Source: Crotalaria pallida (taxonomy: Eukaryota; Streptophyta; Magnoliopsida; Fabales; Fabaceae). From it: a DNA stretch of 64,000 nt. The DNA is taken from assembly GCA_037953625.1 (NCBI GenBank), contig CM075651.1, positions 63,102,501 through 63,166,500 on the forward strand, in the 5' to 3' direction. Position 1 is the stretch's first letter. Each line of letters begins with the position of its first letter. This document shows, piece by piece, positions 35,822-46,993 of the stretch. The translations under genes and the position numbers were made by a program. The notes under the pieces are model-generated. The model was given only the letters and a program-made list of their open reading frames with translations. It ran no database searches and was not told where the DNA came from.

Positions 35822-38800
35822 ATTGAAGAAATGGTTAGGGATGGGAAGCTTCAACAATACATCGGGGAAGCGATGCGGAAGCGTTCACGGAGAAGAAGTC
35901 ATTCACCACCCAAAACCGAAGAAAAAAGGAATAAAAGCCCAACACCACCTGCAGGGGGAGCCCCTGCCCCACCGTCCGAACAGGATAAGGGTCGAGAGTC
36001 GTTTCTGATCAACACCATTGCTGGTGGATTTGCGGGTGGTGGGGAAAAAAGAAGTGATCGAAAAAAGTATGTGGGACAGATCCTTTCGGTGGCTAGCCGA
36101 CCGATCCAAAAGCCCAAAAAGAAGAACATTGTCATCAGTTTCAGTGACGATGACTTTGCTGATATTATTCAGGATCACAATGATCCAATGGTAGTTACAG
36201 CCAGGCTCGGTAATTACGAAGTGAAAAGGATTCTCGTCGATCAGGGGAGTTCAGCAGACATTATGTTTTTGGATCTGTTCGAGAAGCTGAAGTTGAAGAG
36301 ATCTGACCTAACTCTATTTGAGGGCAGTTTGATTGGCTTTACGGGGCATTCCATTGTTCCCTTAGGCCACATTCATCTCTCAGTGACCATGGGTGAACAA
36401 CCGTCTGCTCGAACCGAGATGGTAAAGTGGCTAGTTGTACAAGAACCGTCGGCATACAACGCCATCCTTGGCCGTACAGCACTCCAATCATTTGGTGCCA
36501 TTGTATCAACCGTTCACTTGGCCATGAAGTTTCCAAGGTCCGATGACCAGGTGGTAACGGTATGGTCCGAACAAGAGTTGGCTCGGAAATGTTACAATAT
36601 TAGCTTGGGAAAGCTGAAGTTGGATGACGATGAGAAGATCATGAAGGAGCCACTCAACAAAGGAAGTGTTAACTTGGCAGATCTCGACGTACGGGATGAG
36701 GATGAAACTAGGCCAACCCCTCAGGGGGACTTCAAAAAGGTAATTCTGGGTCCCGATCCGTCCCATTGTGTCAAGATTGGTGTCGGCCTTGCAGAGGAAT
36801 TAGAAAGAGAACTAACGGAACTGCTGGAAGAAAACAAAGACTTATTTCCTTGGACTTCGGCAGACATGCCGGGGATCGATCCGAATTTTATCTGCCATAA
36901 GCTAAGTGTGTATCCTGGCGCCAAGCCAGTGTGTCAGAAGAAAAGGCGGGTCGGAACCGAGAAGGCACAAGCAACTGAAGAAAAGGTGTCCGAGCTACTG
37001 GAGGCGGGATTTTTCAGGGAGGTGGTGTACACTGATTGGTTGGCTAATCCCGTGCTAGTCAAGAAATCCAATGGAAAATGGAGGATGTGCGTGGATTACA
37101 CAGACTTGTACAAAGTCTGCCCCAAGGATCAATACCCACTTCCCTGCATAGACAAACTCGTAGATAGCTCGGCAGGGTATCAAAGGCTATCCTTCATGGA
37201 TGCTTATTAGGGTTACAATCAGATCCCGATGTATCCCCCGGATCAGGTAAAAACCTCGTTCATCACAGAAAATGCTACATATTGTTACAACGTCATGCCG
37301 TTCGGACTGAAGAACGCTGGGGCGACTTACCAGCGAATGATGAACAAGGTGTTCGGTCCGCTCATTGGGCCGAAAATGGAAGTATACATCGACGATATGA
37401 TTGCAAAAAGTCTGAAGGAGGAGCACCATGCTAAGGATTTGAAGGTTATACTTGATAGAATTCGGCAGTTTGACATGAGGTTAAACCCAGAAAAATGCAC
37501 TTTTGGGGTTCCTGCTGGTTCGTTCCTCGGGTTCATGCTCACCGAACGGGGAATTGAGGCAAACCCAGAGAAGTTCCGATCCATCCTTGAGATGAAGAGC
37601 CCTTCCGACATCAAGGGAGTACAGCAGCTAGCAGGTCGGGTAGCAGCTCTCTCCAGGTTTCTGTCTCAGTCAGCTCGGAAGGCCTTGCCATGGTACCAAC
37701 TGTTGAAGAAGGAAAAAGAAAAGACGTTTGAATGGAACGAGGCATGAGAAAAGGCCTTTACTGACCTTAAGCAATACCTAGTCTCTCCTCCAATCTTATC
37801 TAGTTCGGCAGTAGGAGAGGTTTTGTTCCTGTACTTATCAGTGGGGGATTCGGTGGTCAGTTCGGTTCTGGTTTGGGAAGAATCAGGCAAAGAATCTCCT
37901 ATTTACTTCGTCAACCGAGAACTTCAAGGACCAGAGCTGAGGTATCAGAAGGTTGAAAAGTTGGCGTTTTGTTTGGTTGTTACGGCTAGGAGGCTGCGTC
38001 AATACTTCCAAAGCCACCATGTCACGGTCAGAACTGCTCAGCCAATCCGATAGATCCTTCAAAAACCGAACCTGGCAGGCAGAATGGTGACTTGGGCTAT
38101 TGAACTTTCCGAGTTCGACATTACTTTCGAACCTCGAAAAGCAATGAAGTCTCAGGTCTTAGCTAATTTTCTCACCGATTTTACTGAGCCATTAACGAGC
38201 TCAAACTTGGAATGGAGCATTTATGTCGATGGGTCAAGCAACAAGCTCGGAGCTGGGGCGAGAATAATCCTGGAGAACTCCGAGGGAGTTACCCTTGAAT
38301 ATTCATTGAAGTTCGGATTTCCGACTTCGAACAATCAGGCGGAATATGAAGCTGTGATGGCTGGTCTGAGGATGGCGAAAGAAGTAGGGGCCCGAGAAGT
38401 GAAGATTTTCAGCGATTCTCAGTTGGTGGTATCGCAAGTGAAAGGTGATTATCAAGCCAAGGAACCCATCCTACAAAAATATTTGGAGAAGGTGAAGTTC
38501 CTATCTTCAGAGTTTTCCAAGGTCGAATTCTGCCACATCCCGAGGGAAAGCAATGGCTGAGCGGACATTCTTTCCAAACTTGCTTCAACGAAGGGTCCTG
38601 GAAATAACAAGACGTTGATCCAAGAAATGGTGCATGGACCTAGCGTTGTCCTCTCTGTTTTTGTGGATCCAAGTTGGACTTCTCCGATCATAAACTTCTT
38701 GGAACAAGGAATCGTGCCGACAAATCCAGCCGAGGCCAAAAAGCTTGTCAGAAAGGCATCCCAATTCACTATGATCGATGGAGTTCTGTTTCGCCATGGG

Positions 38801-39910
38801 GTCAGCGGCCCTGTGCTCAAGTGCTTAGACCCCGCCGAAGCAAAGCAGGCACTGGAAGAAGTCCATGGAGGTATCGGAAGTCATCATGTCGGAGGGAAAT
38901 CACTGGCCAAGAAGATTCTGAGGGCAGGATACTACTGGCCGACCCTACAACAGGATGCAATCAGTCATGTAAAGAAATGTGAAAAATGTCAGTTTCACAG
39001 CGACGTCTACCAGAAGCCGGCCGAGGAACTTCATTCACTTTCATCTCCTTATCCCTTCTATCAATGGGGAATGGATTTGATTGGCCAGTTCCCCACCGCA
39101 CTAGGACAGCTCAAATGGGTGATAGTGGCCATCGATTATTTTACCAAGTGGATTGAAGCCGAACCACTAGCAACTATTTCGTCGGCCAAGGTTCAGAAGT
39201 TCTTTGAGAGACAGGTTATAGCTCGGTTTGGAGTGCCACAGGTCTTAGTAACTGACAATGGAACTCAATTTGCGGCAAAGGCATTCCAGGACTTGGTCAA
39301 CGCATTGAACATTGAACACTATTTTTCCTCGGTCGAGCACCCTCAGACCAACGGACAAGTAGAATCAGTGAACAGAAGTATCATTCAGGGGATCAAGAAG
39401 AGACTCATCGGTGCTAAGGGAAATTGGCTGGAAAACCTGCATGAAGTGCTTTGGTCGTACCGCACCACCATACAGACTTCAACGGGAGAAACCCCTTATC
39501 GTCTTACTTATGGCTGCGACGCTGTCATCCCGATGGAAAGGATCATCCCATCTTTCCGAGCCTTACAACAACCGAACCCCCTCAACAACACTTTACTGTG
39601 TGAGGACCTGGTTCTTTCAGAAGAAGTCAGAGATTTAGCTGCCGAACGAGAAAAACATGCCAAGCTGATACAAGCGAAAGGGTATAATCGCTCGGTGGTA
39701 CCTAGAGAGTTCGAGGTAGGTGACCTCGTCCTACGAAGAGCTGACATCGGCCTCAAAAATGCTAAGGATGGGAAGCTGGCTCAGAATTGGGAAGGTCCGT
39801 ACCGAGTAGCTTCCAAAACAGGAACAGGAGCCTACAAGCTCGAGACTCTCTCGGGTGCCCTCATCAACAACACATGGAGTGTGGCAAAACTTAGAGCATA
39901 TTTCAGTTAG
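35822..39910 (+). pseudogene. Pol of element G (protease, RT, two RNase H domains, integrase; four stops)
   Basis: It is continuous with gag in frame 2. Protease: VDQGSSADIMF near 36237. RT: WRMCVDYTDLYKVCPKDQYPLP and YIDDMIAKS (near 37385). A first RNase H-like domain follows, then an archaeal-type RNase H (SIYVDGSSN, NNQAEYEAVMAGL, FSDSQLVVSQV, near 38215-38570). Integrase follows: HHCC zinc domain (about 38870-39000) and DDE core (GMDLIGQFP, VTDNGTQF, NGQVESVNRS). Stops: TAG 37208-37210 (after the DAY of RT), TGA 37745-37747, TAG 38051-38053 and TGA 38558-38560 (just before the last Asp of the second RNase H). The final stop is at 39908-39910. No frameshift is present. Confidence 0.95.
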
Positions 39911-40419
39911 AAATTTCTATCCATTTCAATTATGTTTTCAATTGTTTTCGTTTTATCATTTCCCTTGTTGTTATAGGATTGTTTATTTTTAATGATGGTG
40001 TACGCTCGGTGGAACTCCGAGCCCATTGTACTTATTGTTAATGCTTTGAATAAATAAAAGTGCTATTATTGAATTCATTGTATTTACGTACTTTTCCTCA
40101 TAATCGACTAGCCACCGTTTATGACGCGAACGATTATAAACATCTCAAACAAGAGCTTATAACTCATCAAGTACCTTAAAAGGATTCCCGATTCAAACAT
40201 GATTTTTTTTAAAGTCATTTTTACATCGCGGATAGAGGAACCCACCTCGGCTAAAGTGCTGGAGTTCCGAGGTCTTAACACTTGAATTCTTAACAAAAAG
40301 TTCAGAAAGAAGCATAAAATAAAAACGGATATTATAAATATGCCAAACAAGTGATAGCAACAAGATTTAAACCTATCTATTGGGGTAGATACAAAAGTAA
40401 AAAAGCAAAATAAAAAAAA
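39911..40419. other. Element G spacer between pol and antisense frames
   Basis: This is AT-rich with an AATAAATAAAAG stretch near 40050 that could serve polyadenylation and a short CTCGGTGGAACTCCGAG hairpin near 40007. No coding signal is seen. Confidence 0.6.
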
Positions 40420-41625
40420 CTACTCAATATCAGACAGCACTACGCTGTCAGGGTCGATTTTCTCTTCTTCTTCTTCACCTTCGGCACCTTCGGCCTCTTC
40501 CTCCTCGGATTCCTCGGCAAAATGGTCAGGAAGATCATTACTGCTCATGTCAATAGGAACCCCATTCGCACCCACAATCTGACCATTCTTGGTAGGGAAG
40601 ACGGGGTCGGCGCCCTTTGTCACGAGGTTGGGGTTCAGGATGCGAAGCTGCTCGACTGTGTTAAGGAAGGAATCTTCAACTGCGTGACTCCAATTGTATA
40701 GATTCTCCTGGGCCGCTTTCTTATGCTTAAGAGCTTTCGCTCTCATCTTGTCCATAGAAGCTCGGAGCCTAGTGACCTCATCCTTAGTGTATTCAAGTTG
40801 CTCCTGAGCCTTAGCAACATCCTCCTTAGCTTTTCTCAGGGTTTCCTCGGATTGCCTCAACTTCTCTTTAGCCTCTTGACAAGTCTTTTCAGCTGCTTCT
40901 TTATCAGCCTCGGCTTTAGCTTTGGCGCCTTCAGATTCCTGTATCCCCTTTTGCAGTCTTTCATTCTCGGCCGCCAGAACCTGTAGTTTCTTTTCAAAGC
41001 TTTCCACTTGAAGCTGCAAATAATCCTCCCGATCATCAGCTTCTTTTCTTTTCTTCTTCTCCTCGGGGGCCACTCCAGCGTAGACGTCGTCACCATGCTG
41101 ACCGAGGAAATTTAGAATGCTTGCACCTCGAAGGAAGCTCCTCACCAAGGCCCCGCAATTATTTTCCCTGGTGCCTGGACCCCAGGCACTTATAACTTCA
41201 GCATCTTCAAGAGGAAAGAGATTTGCGGTGAAGGAATCCAACTTATTATGCCTACTCCATACAGTTTTGGCGACGGCCTCGTCCATACCCTCAGTAACTT
41301 GAACTCCTTTGTGGGGCTTGCTCAGGTGAAACCAGTCGCCAGCCAATCCTTTCCCTTTCTCCATCTGAGGTCTCTTGGAAGGACGCTCAGGAGTACCCTG
41401 AGTACTTTGTTGCACTTCTACGGGAATTGTTGGCTCAACATTTTTGGTGGCCTGAGGTACCTCGGAAGGAATAGCACGAGGAGCAGCAAGAGGACTAGTG
41501 GTTGGAGTTGGCTCAGGAGTTTGGCTTTTAGCCGAGGATCCCGACTCTCCTCTCACAGCAGCCAGTTGAGCCATCCTGGCCGAAGAAGCAGCACTCTTCT
41601 TAGCTTTGGATGCTTTCTTTCCCAT
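40420..41625 (-). CDS. Antisense coiled-coil protein of element G (second frame)
   Basis: This open frame of 401 codons begins MGKKASKAKKSAASS. Residues about 190-310 are a long charged heptad-like stretch (KKLQVLAAENERLQKGIQ, EQLEYTKDEVTRL), predicting a coiled coil; the C-terminus is acidic (EEEEAEGAEGEEEEEK). It has no internal stop although gag-pol on the other strand has six. It could be a second exon of the frame at 41651-42940 (see 41631-41679) or a separate protein. Such antisense frames are known from Tat-clade elements; their function is not established. Confidence 0.75.
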   Translation of the reverse strand: MGKKASKAKKSAASSARMAQLAAVRGESGSSAKSQTPEPTPTTSPLAAPRAIPSEVPQATKNVEPTIPVEVQQSTQGTPERPSKRPQMEKGKGLAGDWFHLSKPHKGVQVTEGMDEAVAKTVWSRHNKLDSFTANLFPLEDAEVISAWGPGTRENNCGALVRSFLRGASILNFLGQHGDDVYAGVAPEEKKKRKEADDREDYLQLQVESFEKKLQVLAAENERLQKGIQESEGAKAKAEADKEAAEKTCQEAKEKLRQSEETLRKAKEDVAKAQEQLEYTKDEVTRLRASMDKMRAKALKHKKAAQENLYNWSHAVEDSFLNTVEQLRILNPNLVTKGADPVFPTKNGQIVGANGVPIDMSSNDLPDHFAEESEEEEAEGAEGEEEEEKIDPDSVVLSDIE

Positions 41626-41630
41626 TTTTT

Positions 41631-41679
41631 CTGCAACAAGGAAATATGCTTTAGACCGAGTAAAAAAAATTGTATATAC
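41631..41679 (-). other. Candidate 49-nt GT-AG intron joining the two antisense frames
   Basis: On the minus strand GTATATAC follows GAGCTGG, and a pyrimidine-rich stretch ends CTTGTTGCAG just before AAAAAATGGG. Removing it keeps the upstream frame (phase 1) in register with the MGKK frame and skips the upstream stop at 41651. At 49 nt it is shorter than most plant introns, so splicing is a hypothesis. Confidence 0.45.
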
Positions 41680-42940
41680 CCAGCTCGGCCTTCACTTCGG
41701 CCCGTGTCCTTTTCAGAAATATTTTCTTGGTATCAATTTGACCATTCGCCTTGAGGTATTCCCAAACTTGGTCACACAACCGTCTCTCGGCCTTCGTCAA
41801 ATCGACCTTATAGTCAAATTGATACAAGGAGGCCCCTCGGTTGTAGATACCATTCGTCCAACCTAAAGGGAAGCGAGGTACGACTTTGATTTCTCCTTCT
41901 GCCTCAACCTGCTCCATGAACCAGCATACACCAGCCCGATTGTACTCATACCGAAAAAAGAGAGGCTTGAAAGACTTCCAAGAGTCATTGACTTTAGCGA
42001 AGAGCGCGTGGTCCTTCCGAGCTTTCAGTGACACCCAAAGCCCTTTGGAGTTGCCGAACTTGTTCACTTGTGGGGCATATAGCCAAAAGAAAGCTCGAAG
42101 TGTGGCAACTGAACCTTCGGCATCATAGAACTGTTGGAATGCTCGTACAAATGCCCATCCACTCGGGTGTAGTTGACTCGGGGCTATGCCTAAGTGGTTG
42201 AGTACTTCGATTTCGAAAGTCGAAAAGGGCATGCAGATTTCGACCTTTGTTACTATTTCTTCGTAGAAGTAGAAGAATTGTCGATTTTGCGGCACTTCAA
42301 AGCAGATCCGGTCGTCGATGCTCATGTGCCCTAACTCAAATTCTGACGCATTCCCATCTGCGCTCGGAGGGGTTAGGAGAGGATGAAGGTGGTTCAAACT
42401 GTTACTCATCAGCAACGAAGGCCTCGTTCCAAGAACCTCCCGATCAAAGACTTCATCATACTGCGCATGATTTGGCGGTAAGGGATATTCTTCAGGATTG
42501 GTGTCACACCTGCGCTCCACCATATCTGGGGAAAAAGCAAAAGGCTCGGCGTTAGGATTTTTTATAGTAGATGTTTTAGTTCTAAAGTTAAGGCCGAGCC
42601 TTGGACTTCTTCCCCCCTCTTTCCTCGGATCTCCCAAAGGCTCTTCTTCCATTGTACAGCGCTCGAGACTAACCCTAACCTGAGCCCTACTTTCAGCAAA
42701 CCTATAAGCCAACAGCCATTTGCTTACTTCAGCGGGATCCGATGGGTATTCTACAGCTAACGGTTTTGTCACGGTGGATCCCTGGCTGATGGGGGGAGAG
42801 GAAGGATCTACTACGTCATCACTATTCCCAGAATCCCCAAAATCCCCAGAAAAACCTGAATCACTATCACTAGAAGGCTCTTCTCCTAATTTCCTACAAA
42901 GTTCATGATAGATTCTCCTCAACTCCCTCCAACCTCTCAT
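41651..42940 (-). CDS. Antisense transposon-associated protein of element G (first frame)
   Basis: This open frame of 429 codons starts MRGWRELRRIYHELC. After an acidic Ser/Asp-rich segment (about residues 20-50), the middle part (IEVLNHLGIAPSQLHPSGWAF, LRAFFWLYAP, GLWVSLKARK, SWKSFKPLFFRY) resembles the family often named putative gypsy-type transposon (PF04195-like) found in plant Tat elements. That assignment is from memory of the motif pattern. The protein is not a known RT, integrase or transposase and its role is unknown. The frame ends at a stop within the candidate intron. Confidence 0.78.
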   Translation of the reverse strand: MRGWRELRRIYHELCRKLGEEPSSDSDSGFSGDFGDSGNSDDVVDPSSPPISQGSTVTKPLAVEYPSDPAEVSKWLLAYRFAESRAQVRVSLERCTMEEEPLGDPRKEGGRSPRLGLNFRTKTSTIKNPNAEPFAFSPDMVERRCDTNPEEYPLPPNHAQYDEVFDREVLGTRPSLLMSNSLNHLHPLLTPPSADGNASEFELGHMSIDDRICFEVPQNRQFFYFYEEIVTKVEICMPFSTFEIEVLNHLGIAPSQLHPSGWAFVRAFQQFYDAEGSVATLRAFFWLYAPQVNKFGNSKGLWVSLKARKDHALFAKVNDSWKSFKPLFFRYEYNRAGVCWFMEQVEAEGEIKVVPRFPLGWTNGIYNRGASLYQFDYKVDLTKAERRLCDQVWEYLKANGQIDTKKIFLKRTRAEVKAELGIYNFFYSV

Positions 42941-43572
42941 GATTCAGAAATCCAAACCCTTAAACACTATCTACCCAGAACAAAAATCCCAAAATCCTTG
43001 CAAAAACCTAGAAACCAAAACCCCTTTTACAAAAAAAAAAGAAAAAAAAAGAAGAAATCGCAACACCAAAAACGGATGATGGAAACCAAAAAGAGTAGTA
43101 GTTACCTGCTTTAGGTTGATGATCTCTGGGGAAAAGCTTGGTAGCAATGGATGATCGTGACAGTGTGGAGGAGATGCGTTTGAAGAGGAAGCGAAGAGAG
43201 TTTTTGTTTTGAGGAAATGAGAAGAAAATGAAATGTGATGGGAGGAAGAGTGAGTGATTCGAATAACCCCCAAAAGGCTGTTCAGTTTCCTTCCACGATA
43301 CACGTATGGGCCGAAAGCCCATTATCTTACCAGCCACTCACACGATGAAACGTGGCAGTTACAAAGGCGCTTTTTCAAATTTCAAATATTGCAAATGATG
43401 TGGCACAACTCTCAAAGACACGCGCTGTCCCTAGAGAACCCAAAACGTCACCTCGAACAGGCTACCTGGTTACAGCTGTCACACACTCCCGAATTAAGAC
43501 ATCCGAAAAGGTCAACCCTAAACACTTGCTACCTCGTCACAGACTTCTCAAAGTCTTACGAGCTGGGGGGCT
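42941..43572. other. Element G 3' region and polypurine tract
   Basis: This noncoding stretch upstream of the antisense frames probably holds their promoter and 5' leader: A-rich and purine-rich on the plus strand (43029-43060), hence pyrimidine-rich on the antisense strand. ACGAGCTGGGGGGCT directly before the 3' LTR (about 43558-43572) is the polypurine tract. Confidence 0.7.
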
Positions 43573-44205
43573 TGTAGGGCCTGCCGACCAGATACGGATT
43601 CAAGCCTTGTCAAAGGAGTTCTCTAAGGGCACTTCCCTCGGTTTACTTAACATGAACGTCCCTCGCTCGGACTCATGGACTTCGAGCATCCCCAAAGGAC
43701 CAGGCTCGGACTTGATGGAACCGAGCCTCATCATCGGTCCTCAATCCATAAGGCTTGAGACTCTAGGCCGAGAGATACCGTCGGCTAGCGGATAAGCTCA
43801 ACCCACCGAGGCTTCTTATCCCTTCCGCAAATCTCTCCTAGATTCTCGCAACAACCTAGACATGAGATCTTCAGCTGATCCTATCCAGATTCTAAGAGCA
43901 TAATCCTCCGATATTATCTCACAGAATCCTGGTTCAGCTCAACCCTGATACAGGGCCCAGACGGCCCATATCAGCCTCCTCCAAAACCTATAAATAGCTC
44001 ACTACAGCTAGGGTTTCAGGTACGTACTCTCATCCCTAAGTTGACACTCTGCACACACGTTGACTAGGGAGAACCTGCTTTTCCCAACTGGAACTGCAGA
44101 AATACCATAAGTCACACATTAACACTTGATCCTCTCTAGGGCTCCTGATTCCATAGTCTTGAGCACTTAGAGGGTTAAGGACATCTAGTGTTCCAGGACA
44201 CTACA
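43573..44205 (+). repeat. Element G 3' LTR
   Basis: This 633-bp copy of 33516-34148 has the same TATA box position and ends GACACTACA, followed by the duplicated CAAAC. Confidence 0.96.
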
Positions 44206-46234
44206 CAAACATCCATTCCTTAGTTTATAAAATTCTTTCTATTGATTGGGTTATTGGCCCAAGCCTATGTCATACCAACCCTTGTTGATTTCTATAATAA
44301 AACTGAATAACTAATGGATGCTGTCAGGCACTAACCGGTTACAGGAATTTCTAACCGGTTAGATTATGCAGTCTGAGGGCAGAACATGCTTCCTTCACAA
44401 TTCAAATCAATTACAAATGCATTTCCTTCCCTTATGACAGCTTAAGGTCTATGCCTAATTAAAATCATATCAAGTTCTAGTCCCAAATCATTGCCCTCAG
44501 TTCTTAATTCCTTGATTCCTTCTTGTAACATAGTTCTTTAACGTACACCTGCAATTCAAACTTATACTCAATCTTTTCAAAACTCAAGTTTCTACATAAA
44601 CCAATATCAAATGGAACACATAGGGTGATTCAGCACTGCTTTCAAAGCAATACAGAGAGTAATCTAATTAATTAGAATGTGAATCATCAAGATAATGAAC
44701 AATTCATGATTTAGGATTAATTTTCTAATCAATTCAGTGATATAAAAAAGTATCATCATGAATCATGTGTAGCATGTTCCAGCCAACATAGAGTAATTCC
44801 AAACCATAAATGATTATCAATCTAAACTTGATCAATTACTCTTCTTTCTCAGGTTCTAACCAGTTAGAACAACCTGTAACTGGTTAGATTATGCAGACCT
44901 AAAAGCAAAACCTTAATATTTCACTGTCCAAACTTGTTCCGTGTTCACTATTAGCTTATAATCAACAACATACAACATCAAGTGCATGTTTTCTCATCAT
45001 TTACCAATTCCATTTCACTTGATGCATAACCTCAAACTCAAAATCAAAAGTTCATAAACTTAAGCATCACTTTAGAATTTCAGCATGAATTACAAACTTC
45101 CAATCAATCTAATTTAAAGCAGAAATACAGCATAGCAAGAATGAATCTAACAAGTTCAATTCAAGCATACATATAGCCAAGAACGATTTTAGTTCCAAAC
45201 CAAAGGCAATTCCTTCATTTTACCAATTACAATTCAGCCAAGATTCATGAGTTCCTTTCACTTAATTTCATCAATTCATTTCAGCCCTTAATTTGATTAT
45301 TAATCAAGTGACCAAGTGATTGTCTGAACCTCTCAGTCCAGCAATCATGTCTTGGTCCAAATCACATAACATACACATATCAAATTCACAATCTATCATC
45401 CTAGCAATATGAACGACTTCTCCCATACCTTAGACAAATTGGACAGCACTTGGACAAGCCCTAAAACACCCTAGAACAGCAGCTACAAGACAGCCACAGC
45501 AGTAGCCACCAAGGACAGCAACAAGAACAGAACCAACCACCTTCAAAAGCAAGCTCACACACTCACAACTCACAAGATTGATGTGCAACAACTCAAGGCA
45601 AGTTGTATACACGAATTGAGAAGAGATTTTGACAGAGTTTTGGTATAGAATTCGCAAGGAAAATTGAACAATCAATAGCACAATACCAGGCTATTTATAG
45701 AACAAGGATCAGGGTTGGAAGAGTGGGGTTAGTCATCAACTAATGACACCCATCAAATTTCAAAGCTTCACACCTGTCCCAGACCTCCCAATAATGTTCC
45801 ACACGTCCTGGGAAGTCTTAAGGAAGAAGAATCATCGTGATTTCCAGCTCAAACCGCCATAATTTTCTGCAGATGCAGACGCACTAACCGGTTACTGGTT
45901 TTTCTAACCGGTTAGCCACTGCTAAAATTCAGAAATTCACTGTTTTGCTGAAAAATTCATATAAAAAGATTTACTTCTTAAAATACAATTTACACCGTTT
46001 GATGTCAAGATAAAGTCATTAGAAACCTTGTCTAAAAATTTGAGGATGATCCAACGGTTAATGAAAGAGATATAGTCCAATCTTTACATGATATTTTAAT
46101 AAAATCTCATTTTCTTAAAGGATAATTCATTTTCCAATGAACTCTTTCCATAAAACATTCTTATTTATGAAATTTCTTTATTAAAATAAATATTTTATTT
46201 ATATTTTCTCTTTATAAAAATGAGGGATGTTACA

Positions 46235-46993
46235 CTTTCCCCCACTAAATTGAATTTCGTCCCCGAAATTCGTTTTCTAAAATTTTCACTTTCCAAAATA
46301 TTTCCACAAAATAAAATTTTAATCTTGCCTTTATCAAAATGTTTTGGGGATTCTCCCCCACTAAATAAATTTTGGTAATATTTTTTCTCAAAATTTTCAA
46401 TCTCCAAAAATATTTATAGAAAAGATTCCAAATGAATCCTTTTAATCGTATCCTTTCAAATGGAAAATTCCAAATAACAATTTTCCAAATCAAAACATTT
46501 TGCGTAAAGCTTTTTAAAAAATACTTTTACCGCTGCGCACTCTGATCACTCAAGCACGATTGACGAATCATTTATATGACTTTATTCCTTAATAGTTGTA
46601 AACATTAGGGTGATCAGTTCTAATATTCACACCATTAATAATAAAATCATTCCTTTCAGATATAACCTTTCGCAAGAAAAGTCATACGACATATCTTTAA
46701 GTTAGATGAACTTAAAGATTGAGTATTTGTCACCATTAGATTTAGTTAGATAGCCGAGTGCTAGAGATATTTCCGTTGGGGAGACAAGGATTTGTCCTAT
46801 CCCGGTGGTTATTAATCTCTCTAGTCTTAACTAATCTTTCTATTTCTGTAGTGTCCACAGATATTTATCACATCCAATTGTGATAAAGGTTTCGATCACA
46901 GAAATTCGGGTCAAAGATAACATCTAGATCTTCAAAATATCGAACAATTCAATTAACGTAATCGAAAGAAATAGCTGACTACGTTAACTCAGA
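46235..46993 (-). other. Element E interior 3' of gag, with polypurine tract and hairpin
   Basis: The minus strand of 46235-46246 is AGTGGGGGAAAG, the polypurine tract next to the 3' LTR. A similar purine block (AGTGGGGGAGAAT on the minus strand) lies near 46354-46366. ATTAG ... CTAAT around a TGATCA core (46604-46624) forms a hairpin like those in B. No pol sequence is present. Confidence 0.75.

Larger units (their letters stand above)
33516..44205 (+). mobile_element. Element G: Tat-clade Ty3/gypsy retrotransposon with antisense frames
   Basis: It lies in E's 3' LTR with target duplication CAAAC at 33511-33515 and 44206-44210. Two 633-bp LTRs differ at about 15 sites by eye. Gag-pol (34202-39910) is one frame with six stops and no frameshift. 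A second RNase H-like domain before integrase is diagnostic of the Tat clade. Antisense frames fill 40420-42940, between pol and the 3' LTR, a place where Tat elements are known to carry extra frames in either orientation. Confidence 0.96.
31503..46234 (-). repeat. Element E 3' LTR (split by G)
   Basis: Pieces are 31503-33515 and 44211-46234. The outer end reads TTTAACGCCC where the other LTR has TGTAACGCCC, so the terminal TG is mutated. It carries the GCGGCCACACCG minisatellite, paired AACCGGTT motifs (33157-33181, 44332-44363, variant pair at 44858-44888, 45890-45920), a TATA box on the minus strand (45692-45699) and the dyad block near 45985-46075. It is about 31 bp longer than the 5' LTR because of one extra minisatellite segment near 32180-32215. 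Confidence 0.94.
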
